In this document: one piece after another, positions 1 to 6,293 of the stretch
How the letters are laid out: each line of letters starts with the position of its first letter
How positions within the stretch are numbered: position 1 is the first letter of the stretch
From: Actinomycetes bacterium
GTDB lineage: Bacteria > Actinomycetota > Acidimicrobiia > Acidimicrobiales > Palsa-688
Length of the DNA: 8,243 nucleotides
Assembly (NCBI GenBank): GCA_021827225.1
Contig: JAKAXG010000164.1
Coordinates: 1 to 8,243, forward strand
Reading direction: 5' to 3'
Notes under the pieces: model-generated
The model's input: only the letters and a program-made list of their open reading frames with translations
Told to the model about the DNA's origin: nothing
Database searches by the model: none
Translations under genes and position numbers: made by a program

Positions 1-53
1 GATGTCCGGCCCGGTGCGGACCGGGGACCCGGCGCCGGAGGGAGGTGGGCAGG

Positions 54-785
54 TCAGGCATGGGCGTAGTCCACGTTCGGCAGGCTTATCTCGAGGGCGA
101 TCTCGGACTGCGAGGACGCCACCGGCCGCGACGGGTCCACGGTGGTCAGGTTCACCCTGACGCTGTCGATCCGGGCGAACAGGCTGCTGTCGAGCGACGG
201 CGGGGAGGTGGCGGTGTCCAGCGACTCGCAGGTGCCGGTCGAGGAGGAGAAGTAGGAGTAGTACTCGAACAGGCCCGGCGCGGCGGAGGAGCAGTCGGTG
301 CTCGGGTCGGGTGCCGGCACGACCAGGCCGGTCCCGATGGTGACCTGCTCGGGGCTCGCGGTGTAGGTGGGGGTCCCGGCGACGAGGGTCGGCTGGACGA
401 TGTCCTCCACCAGGGTGGTGGAACAACCGGGGCAGGCGCTCAGCGGGTGGACGTCGATCCGGGTGGGCCCGTCGGGGTTTCCGAGGGCCGAGTAGAACTC
501 GAGCTGGTCGGCGGTGGCCACCACGAAGGGCGAGGTCATCCCCGACGGGACGGCGGCGGCGTGGACCTGCCGGCTGAGGGTGTAGGTCATCAGCTGGGCC
601 TGGCTGTTGGCGGCGTGGCGGCTGCTGATCGTCACCTGGTCCCCCTGGAGAGACACCAGCACGCTGAACACGATCGACATCACGATGGACAGGATCGCCA
701 GGCTCACCATGGTCTCGACCAGCGACATCCCGGCCTGGCCGGTGAGCTCGGGTCGGGGCATCCCCGGCGTCGTCGGCCGGGTCAT
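54..785 (-). CDS. Minor prepilin (PulJ/PilW-like), type IV pilin N-terminus
   Basis: Encodes a 243-residue protein with a class III (prepilin) signal. A short leader ends in Gly19, followed by Met20-Ser-Leu-Val-Glu24, so Gly at -1 and Glu at +5 match the prepilin peptidase/methylase recognition site. A hydrophobic helix of about 20 residues (SLAILSIVMSIVFSVLVSL) follows and would anchor the pre-pilin in the membrane and pack in the filament core. The rest is a Ser/Thr-rich globular domain with four cysteines (a CPGC pair near the middle and two further on), which may form disulfides outside the cell. The ATG overlaps the stop of the preceding prepilin gene as ATGA, so the two are probably translationally coupled and expressed as one operon. 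A pseudopilin of type IV pilus or type II secretion machinery is the family expectation; the exact role is unknown. The gene ends 53 bases from the window edge, and no further gene start is visible there. Confidence 0.88.
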   Translation of the reverse strand: MTRPTTPGMPRPELTGQAGMSLVETMVSLAILSIVMSIVFSVLVSLQGDQVTISSRHAANSQAQLMTYTLSRQVHAAAVPSGMTSPFVVATADQLEFYSALGNPDGPTRIDVHPLSACPGCSTTLVEDIVQPTLVAGTPTYTASPEQVTIGTGLVVPAPDPSTDCSSAAPGLFEYYSYFSSSTGTCESLDTATSPPSLDSSLFARIDSVRVNLTTVDPSRPVASSQSEIALEISLPNVDYAHA

Positions 786-2209
786 GACACCGGTACCGGC
801 ACGGAACCGCCCTTGGCGAAGCTGTATATCTCGGTGGTCCCGTTGCTGTCGTAGACACCGTCGGGCCTCACCCACACGTCCATCGACCCGTGCTCGGTGG
901 TGCCGCCCACCACCACCGACACGCTGATGGCCAGCTGCCCGAGCCCGACGCCGGTCGAGCTGACCCCGGCGCTCACCGGCGTCAGGGTGTATGTGGGGGC
1001 TCCGTTCGGGCAGCTCACGCCGCTCGTGCCGCCCTCGAGGGCGGTGGGCGGGCTGCCCGACGGGCTGGCAGCCGTGGCGAGGGGGGCCCCGGCGGTGTCG
1101 ACCACCCGGATGTTCAGCGGGTACAGCGGGACGTTGGCCGATACCGCCCCGCCCACCGGCACCACCACGCCGGTAGCCAGGCCGGGATAGGTGGCCGGGT
1201 CGTAGAAGGCGTTGCCGCTGGTGTCCAAGCCGTTGGGGTCGGCGTCGGTGCAGCCCCCGGCGAAGATGTCGTAGGTGTCGGGGTAGATCGGGTCGAGGGA
1301 ACCGGTGTCCGCCATCTGGGGACCGGAGGGGAACATGTTGTCGGTCAGGCCCTGGCTGGGGTTGCCCAGCGACACCGGCATCCCGCCCGCGGGCGGCGGG
1401 GAGGTGGGGCTGTAGGTCCAGAAGACGGTCCCGCCGGTGTCGAAGTTGAGCGAGACGGTCGCGACCTGCCCGGCCCCGACGGTGGCCTCCTGCACCGACG
1501 GGGAGACCTCCTTCGAGTCCACCCCACCGGTGCTCGAAACGGTGATCCTGTACTGGTTTCCCGAGCTCGGCACCGGCAGCTGGGCGAAGAAGGCGCAGCC
1601 GTCGGAGCCGGTGACGATGCTGTAGGTGTCCGACGGCACGGAGACGTTCGTGGCGGTCACGGTGGCGCCGGAGTAGCCCTGACCAGCCGTGGATGACGTC
1701 AGGCGCACCGCCAGGGACCCGTCCTGCTGGCTGAAGGTGCCGCTCGGCGGGGCGATCAGCGTCGACGAGGAGACCGACTCCCCCGAGCCCCAGGCCGCGC
1801 TGACCGTCGCCCGCAGGATCAGCGAGGAGTTGGTGGCGCTGTTGCAGATGGAGCTGGTGACCCCCCGCGCCACCCACTCGGTGGTCCGGGTGAGGTGGAA
1901 GGTCACCCCCTGGACCGACTGGGAGGGCAGGGTCTGGGTGGTGACCGGGATGCTGTCGAAGCCGGCCGAGGTCAGAGAGACCCGCCGGAGGTTCCCCAGC
2001 ACCCCGGCCACGACGGAGCTGGCCACGACCCTCTCCTGGGCGTCCCTCGAGAGGGTCAGCCCCTGCAGGATCGAGTAGAGCGTCATCGACATGACGACGC
2101 CGAGGATGGCCAGGGAGACCATCAGCTCGATCAGGCTGAAGCCACCCTCCGCGCAGGAGCAGGCTGAACATGGGTGCGCTGCCCCGGCGCGGGTCCCATG
2201 ACCGAACAT
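782..2209 (-). CDS. Large prepilin-like protein with beta-sandwich domains
   Basis: Encodes 475 residues from the ATG at 2209. An AGGGA lies 9 bases upstream, which favours this start over the in-frame GTG at 2215, which has only about 4 bases. The leader ends in Gly22-Gly23, followed by Phe24-Ser-Leu-Ile-Glu28 and a hydrophobic helix (LMVSLAILGVVMSMTLYSIL), the canonical type III signal with Gly -1 and Glu +5. The pilin-like part covers roughly the first 155 residues. Beyond it is a region (about 165-260) with the GYSGATVTATN...YSIVTGSDGCAFFAQLP pattern typical of carboxypeptidase-regulatory/Cna-B-like beta sandwiches. A second stretch (about 350-460) begins NIRVVDTAGAPL. An Asp-rich loop (DADPNGLD) sits between them. 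This is much longer than ordinary minor pilins (about 150-250 residues), suggesting a surface-exposed or tip subunit, perhaps an adhesin; that function is inferred. It overlaps the next prepilin gene by 4 bases. The leader has an unusual CSACSC cysteine cluster. Confidence 0.85.
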   Translation of the reverse strand: MFGHGTRAGAAHPCSACSCAEGGFSLIELMVSLAILGVVMSMTLYSILQGLTLSRDAQERVVASSVVAGVLGNLRRVSLTSAGFDSIPVTTQTLPSQSVQGVTFHLTRTTEWVARGVTSSICNSATNSSLILRATVSAAWGSGESVSSSTLIAPPSGTFSQQDGSLAVRLTSSTAGQGYSGATVTATNVSVPSDTYSIVTGSDGCAFFAQLPVPSSGNQYRITVSSTGGVDSKEVSPSVQEATVGAGQVATVSLNFDTGGTVFWTYSPTSPPPAGGMPVSLGNPSQGLTDNMFPSGPQMADTGSLDPIYPDTYDIFAGGCTDADPNGLDTSGNAFYDPATYPGLATGVVVPVGGAVSANVPLYPLNIRVVDTAGAPLATAASPSGSPPTALEGGTSGVSCPNGAPTYTLTPVSAGVSSTGVGLGQLAISVSVVVGGTTEHGSMDVWVRPDGVYDSNGTTEIYSFAKGGSVPVPVS

Positions 2210-2215
2210 GGCCAC

Positions 2216-2334
2216 GCATCCCTGTCGGGAAAGGGCGGAGAGTTTCTGAAGAACAGGAAAAATAAGAAAACTGTTATTCAGATCATCTGTGACGGGCTAG
2301 GGCGCCCGCCCGGTACAGCCCGGAGGCCGGAGGC
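2216..2334 (-). promoter_or_regulatory. AT-rich intergenic spacer, probable prepilin promoter region
   Basis: This spacer separates the stop of the Gly-rich protein gene from the prepilin operon, both on the minus strand. Between about 2241 and 2290 the base composition drops sharply to AT-rich, in strong contrast to the GC-rich genes either side. On the minus strand there is a TATTTT hexamer (2259-2264) matching the actinobacterial TANNNT -10 pattern, but no convincing -35. An 11-base inverted repeat (CAGAT-C-ATCTG) lies at 2279-2289, just upstream of it, and could be an operator. The same U-rich run (minus-strand transcript) could help end the upstream operon: a GC-rich stem (CGGGC/GCCCG) lies before it, but is not adjacent to it. 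A promoter is the better reading; neither is proven. Confidence 0.4.
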
Positions 2335-3285
2335 TCAGAAGGGGCCGCCGCCTCCCCAGCCCCCGCCGCCCCAACCGCCCCCACCGAAACCACCGCCGCC
2401 GAAGCCGCCTCCGCCGCCGAGGATCTGGTCGATGATCTCCCCGCCCAGGATCCCGCCCAGGATGCCGCCGGCCACCCCGGAGAACGAACCGCGGGGGCGC
2501 TGGGCGATCTGGGGATAGGAGCGGACCATGGTCTCGAGGAACGACTTGGGGCCGCCCTCCTCCGGCGGGGTCTCCCGCTCCCGCTTGGGAGCGTCGGCCA
2601 GGGCCGGCATGGCGATCACCTGGCCGAGGTAGAAGTACACCTCGGCGCCGTGCTTGAGGGCGGTCTCGATGGCCTCGTGCACCTGGGCGGGGGGAGGCCC
2701 GGACGCCGATCCCCACATGTTGTTGGCGTAGTCGCCGGCCGAGGCGGCCTCGGCCAGTCCCTCGGCCACGATCTGCCGGGCGTGGTCCTGGCCGGCACCG
2801 GGATCGAAGCCGACGACGGTGCTCTCGGTGTACTCGCGCAGGCGGCCCACCGCCTGGCGCAGGGCCAGCAGGTGGGCCTGCGGGCAGGGCTCCACCTCGA
2901 CCCACTCGGGCAGGACCTCGGGCAGGGGCGTGTCGATCCGGTAGGCGGGATTGGCCCTCGCCGCGCTGGCCCTACCCATCCACTGCTGCACCGGCTCGTA
3001 GAACTCGTGGACCTGGGCGGAGGTCACCTTCGGCACGTAGTGCGCCGTCGCCGGGTCGAGGGCGGCGTCCGCGTCGAGCATCTCGTCGCCGAGCACCTGC
3101 AGGGCGAAGGCGACCCACCCGGCCAGCAGGGCGGCCTGGGCCCCGGAACCGGACGTGTCGCCCGCCCGCAGCTCGTCGAGGGTCAGCACGTAGTCGTAGA
3201 CCCCGCGCCCCGCCGCCCGGTACGGATCGAGCGAGTCACGCGAGACCTCGCCGTGAGCCTTGAGCCGCTCTCGCCAATTACCCAT
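2335..3285 (-). CDS. Unrecognised Gly-rich-tailed protein downstream of pspA
   Basis: Encodes 316 residues from ATG 3285, with a good ribosome site (GGAG, 5 bases upstream). I do not recognise the main domain. Residues 1-265 look soluble and mostly helical, with one hydrophobic stretch (ALLAGWVAFALQVLG, about 52-66), a Tyr/Trp-rich middle (HEFYEPVQQWMG, YRIDTPLPEVLPEWVEVEPC) and a single cysteine. Residues about 268-289 form a Gly-zipper-like segment (GVAGGILGGILGGEIIDQIL) that might insert in or lie on a membrane. The last 27 residues are a Gly4-aromatic repeat (Phe, Phe, Trp, Trp) ending in Pro-Phe. Similar tails occur on envelope proteins such as the TPM/YgcG group. The gene lies 59 bases after pspA on the same strand, so co-transcription is likely and a role as a partner in the membrane-stress response is plausible. 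That position is where mycobacteria carry the PspA partner Rv2743c, but I see no sequence similarity to it. Confidence 0.8.
   Translation of the reverse strand: MGNWRERLKAHGEVSRDSLDPYRAAGRGVYDYVLTLDELRAGDTSGSGAQAALLAGWVAFALQVLGDEMLDADAALDPATAHYVPKVTSAQVHEFYEPVQQWMGRASAARANPAYRIDTPLPEVLPEWVEVEPCPQAHLLALRQAVGRLREYTESTVVGFDPGAGQDHARQIVAEGLAEAASAGDYANNMWGSASGPPPAQVHEAIETALKHGAEVYFYLGQVIAMPALADAPKRERETPPEEGGPKSFLETMVRSYPQIAQRPRGSFSGVAGGILGGILGGEIIDQILGGGGGFGGGGFGGGGWGGGGWGGGGPF
2338..2418 (-). repeat. Tandem Gly4-Phe/Trp codon repeat (C-terminal tail)
   Basis: Direct reading shows a 15-base period encoding Gly-Gly-Gly-Gly plus one aromatic residue: Phe (2401-2403), Phe (2386-2388), Trp (2371-2373), Trp (2356-2358), then a last Gly4 closed by Pro-Phe-stop. 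Glycine codons vary among GGC, GGA and GGG, so this is not a perfect DNA repeat. It has probably been kept by selection on the protein or by slippage-driven expansion. Such runs are prone to length change between strains. Confidence 0.85.
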
Positions 3286-3304
3286 GTCTTCTCCAGTGCC
3301 GGAG

Positions 3305-3325
3305 CCGGACGCCCGGGCGGTCCGG
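3305..3325 (-). other. Strong GC hairpin between pspA and the downstream gene
   Basis: A perfect 6-bp inverted repeat (CCGGAC at 3305-3310, GTCCGG at 3320-3325) flanks a 9-base loop that is itself mostly self-complementary (GCCCGGGC). It overlaps two perfect 10-bp palindromes, at 3310-3319 and 3319-3328. It lies in the 59-base gap after the pspA stop and ahead of the next gene's ribosome site. There is no U-run, so it is unlikely to be a classical terminator. It could stabilise the pspA part of the message or dampen transcription into the second gene. The function is inferred. Confidence 0.4.
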
Positions 3326-3344
3326 ACCTCGGCGCCAGGCTACG

Positions 3345-4094
3345 TCAGCTGGCAGCCGGCGTGCCCGCGTCCGCCCCCGCCACGGCGGGAGCCGGGCCGA
3401 GGGCGGCGGGCCGGGCGGTGCCGGAGTCGAGCTCGGCCAGGATGGCGTCGGCCTCGCTCATCAACTCGGCGTGGTGGGCGTGCATCTCCGCCACCTCGGG
3501 GCTGCCGCTCGACAGCTCCGCCGAAGCCTGGGCCTCGGCGAACTGGCCGGCCACCTTCTGCTTGATCTCGTCGAGGGACGGGACGTCGTTGGTGCGGGTC
3601 AGGTCGCTCACCTGCTGGAGGCTGGCGGCCATCTCCTTCTGCATGTTGGCCTGGTCGATCTGGGCCAGGATGGTGCCCTTCTCGTTGAGCTTCTCCTGGA
3701 GCTGGTCCGCAGATTCCTGGACCGCCTGGCGGGCGGCGGACGCCGCCTGCTCCAGCTGGGGGATCTGGGCGCTCAGGCTCTGGATCTGCTCGCGGAGGCC
3801 GGCTATGCGGGTGGCGAAGGTGCGGGCCGCGTCGAGGTTGCCCTGCTGCTTGGCCGCCATGGCCGACTTGGTGTACTTGGCCTCCTGGTCGGACAGGTCG
3901 GCCAGGCGCATCTTGGCCATCTTCTCCTGGGCGATCACGTGGCTGGCGGCCGCCTCGAGGTCGTGGTGGTGCTCCTGCAGGGCGGCGATGGCCTGCTCGA
4001 CCTGCACCTTGGGGTCGGCGTGGGCGTCGAACTCGGCCTCCGCTTTCGCCTGGGCGTAGCTGTTGGCCCGGGAGAAGATCTTCGTCCAGCTCAT
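3345..4094 (-). CDS. pspA: PspA/IM30 family membrane-stress protein
   Basis: Encodes 249 residues from ATG 4094, chosen because TGGAGGG lies 8 bases upstream; a longer reading frame to 4196 has no such support. It is almost entirely charged coiled coil. Near the N-terminus it carries the family signature DAHADPKVQVEQAI (residues 23-36). Further on, QIDQANMQKEMAASLQQ and VPSLDEIKQKVAGQFAEAQA match, from memory, the mycobacterial 35-kDa antigen/PspA Rv2744c. The family forms large oligomers that bind stressed inner membranes through an N-terminal amphipathic segment (here MSWTKIFSRANSYAQ) and preserve proton-motive force and membrane integrity. ESCRT-III-like remodelling is known for relatives. 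The last 25 residues are Ala/Pro/Gly-rich and probably disordered. The gene leads a likely two-gene operon with the Gly-rich protein. No ClgR or PspF-type regulator gene is present in the window. Confidence 0.93.
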   Translation of the reverse strand: MSWTKIFSRANSYAQAKAEAEFDAHADPKVQVEQAIAALQEHHHDLEAAASHVIAQEKMAKMRLADLSDQEAKYTKSAMAAKQQGNLDAARTFATRIAGLREQIQSLSAQIPQLEQAASAARQAVQESADQLQEKLNEKGTILAQIDQANMQKEMAASLQQVSDLTRTNDVPSLDEIKQKVAGQFAEAQASAELSSGSPEVAEMHAHHAELMSEADAILAELDSGTARPAALGPAPAVAGADAGTPAAS

Positions 4095-4248
4095 GGTTCG
4101 CACCCTCCAGGAAATAGGTCCCCGAGCCGAGCGTAGCCCAGCCTCGGTTGGGGCGACCTTGCGCGCAAGTCCCAGCCCGGGCGTGCCGATTGACAACAGG
4201 CTAGGCCCCTACCGAGCAGGAAGGCGGACGGTACATTCCGGGTAAAGG
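4095..4248. promoter_or_regulatory. Divergent promoter region of pspA and the diguanylate cyclase gene
   Basis: This 154-bp spacer must hold the start signals for pspA (minus) and the cyclase gene (plus). Visible elements are: the pspA ribosome site (4103-4109); a minus-strand TACGCT (4130-4135) as a weak -10 candidate; the perfect palindrome at 4158-4169; a consensus TTGACA at 4190-4195, which reads TTGTCA one base over on the minus strand; and TACATT (4232-4237), a TANNNT -10 match just ahead of the cyclase ATG. TTGACA has no good -10 at 16-18 bases on the plus strand, so no complete sigma-70-type promoter can be called with confidence. Confidence 0.5.
4158..4169. promoter_or_regulatory. 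Perfect 12-bp palindrome CTTGCGCGCAAG, candidate operator
   Basis: The bases CTTGCGCGCAAG are identical on both strands. The site sits 63 bases upstream of the pspA start and 79 bases upstream of the cyclase start, a suitable position for a dimeric regulator controlling one or both genes. It does not match the ClgR operator pattern I remember (CGC-N4-GCG-type), so the regulator is unknown. A chance 12-bp palindrome in GC-rich DNA is possible but not common at a given place. Confidence 0.4.
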
Positions 4249-6078
4249 ATGGTGAGTAGGACGCGGGATAGTTCCATCGGCGGCGAGTTGGTGGCGGCAC
4301 AGCGGGAGGCGGCGCGCCGTCAGAGCTTCATCGACGCTCTGCTCGAGGCCATTGATGTGGGGATCGTGTCCTGTGACGCCGACGGGGTGTTCGTGGTGGG
4401 CAACCGGGCGGAGCGGGCGATCTTCGGTCTCGGCGCTGATATCGGCGGCAAACCGATGGACTACCTCGACCCACGGATCGACGTCTACGACCGCGACGGC
4501 ACGCGTCTCGACGTTGACCGCTACCCGCTGATGCGTGCGCTGCGGGGAGAGGACGTGTCGAACCTGGAGGTCCTCGCCGGCCCCGCCGGGGGTCCGTACC
4601 GGGAGCTTCAGGTGCGGGCCAGGCAGATCATCACCGAAGACGGGGAGGTCATCGGGGCGGTCGCTGCGCTGGCGGATGTCACATCCGAGCGCACCGCGAC
4701 CAGGGAGCTGGCGAACGAGCACCGCCGGCTGGTGGAGGCGCAGCGGCTGGGCCAGATCGGCAGTTTCGAGTACGACTTCCACACGGGTGGGTGGACCTTC
4801 TCCGAGCATCTGGGTGTCCTGTGGGGGATCTCACCCGACACCGTGGATCCAGGAGCACTCGCTGGGCTGATCCACGAGGACGACCGGGCCGGGGCCTTTG
4901 GGATGTGGGAAGAAGCTCGGCGTCAGGGAGGGGCTCACAGCGCCGAGATCCGGGTACGACGCGCCTACGACGGCCGGGAACGGCTGCTGCGGGTCAACCT
5001 CGAGGTCGACCTCGATCCGCGAGGGACCCCAAGACAGGCACGGGGCACCCATCTCGACATCACCGATGTGGCCTCGGCAGAGGCCGAGGCCCGGCAGGCA
5101 AACGCGTTCCTGCACGCCGTGCTCGCCGCGTCGCCCGACCTCACCTTCGTGTCGGACGCGGCGACGGGCCAGGTGATCTACGGATCGCCGACCCAGGAGG
5201 TTCTGGGCCTCGGCAGCGCAGATCTGGAGTCCATGGGCCTCGAGGGGTTCATGGCCCGCCTGCACCCCGACGACCGACCCCGCGTACGCCAGGCCATGGC
5301 CGAAGCGGGAAGTCTGCCATCGGGTCAGGTCATCACGGTTCAATACCGCAGCCGTCACCGCGACGGCTCCGAACGGTGGGTCAGCCATCGCATCACCCCG
5401 TTCCGCGCGGACAAGCACGCTCGGGCGGCCGAGTTCCTCTCCGTGTTGCGCGACGTGACCGAACTCGTCGACGTCCAGCAGCGCCTCGTTCACGCCGCGC
5501 ATCACGACCACCTCACCGGGCTGCCCAACCGGGCCGCTCTCATCGAGCAGCTCGACGACGCCCTCGCCTCCGGCATGGCCACCGGTGACGAGATCGCGGT
5601 GCTGTTCTGCGACCTCGACGGTTTCAAGGCCGTGAACGACACCGGGGGTCACTCGGCGGGCGACGCGGTGCTGGTCGAATGCGCCCAACGGCTCATCGGA
5701 GCGGTGCGCGACACGGACCTCGTAGCCAGGGTCGGCGGCGACGAGTTCGTGATCCTGGTGCGTCCCTGGAGTCGTGTTGCGCCCGACGGACCGCGAGAAT
5801 CGGGCGAATCGGTTCGGACCGTCGCAGTCGGGATCGCCCGGCGGGCTTCCGAGCAGCTGAACCGGCCCATCACCGTCGCCGGCGACCGCTTCAGCGTGAC
5901 CGCCAGCATCGGCATCACCTACGCCGGTGGCTCTGGTTCCGGCAGTGGTAGCCCTCCCAGCGCAGACTCGGTCCTGCGAAGCGCCGACTCGGCAATGTAC
6001 ACAGCCAAGAGCAGAGGCCAGGGCAGCTACTTCATCGTCCCGGCCGACCAGGTGGCCGCCGAAACCTGCCAGCCTTGA
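4249..6078 (+). CDS. PAS-PAS-PAS-GGDEF diguanylate cyclase
   Basis: Encodes 609 residues with three PAS sensor domains (about 22-148, 160-281 and 285-403) and a C-terminal GGDEF domain (about 415-600). There are no membrane segments, so it should sense a cytoplasmic signal. The GGDEF domain opens with DHLTGLPNR (from 420) and has an intact GGDEF active-site motif at 496-500. It also has an RDTD allosteric I-site at 487-490, exactly five residues upstream, so it should make c-di-GMP from two GTP and be inhibited by its product. FCDLDGFKAVND supplies the metal-binding aspartates. No EAL domain follows. A Gly-Ser run (GGSGSGSGS) is inserted between SIGIT and the ADSAMY helix. The start is uncertain: ATG 4249 has AAAGG directly against it and no properly spaced ribosome site, so GTG 4252 or a near-leaderless start is possible. 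The gene diverges from pspA and converges on the tRNA gene, 27 bases away. The ligands of the PAS domains cannot be read from sequence. Confidence 0.93.
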   Translation: MVSRTRDSSIGGELVAAQREAARRQSFIDALLEAIDVGIVSCDADGVFVVGNRAERAIFGLGADIGGKPMDYLDPRIDVYDRDGTRLDVDRYPLMRALRGEDVSNLEVLAGPAGGPYRELQVRARQIITEDGEVIGAVAALADVTSERTATRELANEHRRLVEAQRLGQIGSFEYDFHTGGWTFSEHLGVLWGISPDTVDPGALAGLIHEDDRAGAFGMWEEARRQGGAHSAEIRVRRAYDGRERLLRVNLEVDLDPRGTPRQARGTHLDITDVASAEAEARQANAFLHAVLAASPDLTFVSDAATGQVIYGSPTQEVLGLGSADLESMGLEGFMARLHPDDRPRVRQAMAEAGSLPSGQVITVQYRSRHRDGSERWVSHRITPFRADKHARAAEFLSVLRDVTELVDVQQRLVHAAHHDHLTGLPNRAALIEQLDDALASGMATGDEIAVLFCDLDGFKAVNDTGGHSAGDAVLVECAQRLIGAVRDTDLVARVGGDEFVILVRPWSRVAPDGPRESGESVRTVAVGIARRASEQLNRPITVAGDRFSVTASIGITYAGGSGSGSGSPPSADSVLRSADSAMYTAKSRGQGSYFIVPADQVAAETCQP

Positions 6079-6105
6079 CCGACCGATCCCGGCAGGGCTT
6101 CCCGG

Positions 6106-6189
<84 letters not shown>

Positions 6190-6202
6190 GAGTGGACTGC
6201 CG

Positions 6203-6230
6203 AGCATATACGACGCGGGCGAGGCGGCAA
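6203..6230 (-). promoter_or_regulatory. Promoter of tRNA-Leu
   Basis: On the minus strand TTGCCG (6225-6230) and TATGCT (6203-6208) are separated by 16 bases, a good -35/-10 pair. The expected transcription start near 6196 leaves a short leader before the mature 5' end at 6189, as usual for a tRNA gene. The plus-strand promoter of fhaA must lie in the same 104-bp spacer. There, TACTCT (6284-6289) fits TANNNT, but no -35 is evident. Confidence 0.6.
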
Positions 6231-6293
6231 GACGGAAACGGGGTAGAGATGTGCCGTGCCGACTGATCCGTGTCATGTAGGGGTACTCTCTGG

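Noticed and set aside
4..28. Hairpin (CCGGT/ACCGG with flanking GTCC/GGAC) after the first prepilin gene, as a terminator
   Set aside because: The core stem is only 5 bp, the outer pairing needs a bulge, there is no U-run, and GC-rich DNA gives such stems by chance. The prepilin operon may continue past the window edge.
786..2219. Long alternative minus-strand frame joining onto the 54-785 prepilin (721 codons in all)
   Set aside because: The upstream part is Arg/Gly/Pro/His-rich, lies out of frame with a convincing prepilin and lacks domain features. It is a GC-rich shadow, and the real gene begins at ATG 785.
2650..4059. Long plus-strand open frame (469 codons) opposite pspA and the Gly-rich gene
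   Set aside because: It is antisense to two well-supported genes with good ribosome sites, its composition is typical of the antisense of GC-rich coding DNA, and it has no recognisable domain.
4095..4196. N-terminal extension of PspA to an upstream start at 4196
   Set aside because: The extension is not PspA-like, and TGGAGGG sits 8 bases before ATG 4094, where the homologous N-terminus begins.
4190..4218. TTGACA as the -35 of a plus-strand sigma-70-type promoter
   Set aside because: No TANNNT-like hexamer occurs 16-18 bases downstream (the bases there are CGAGCA or similar), so a full promoter is not supported.
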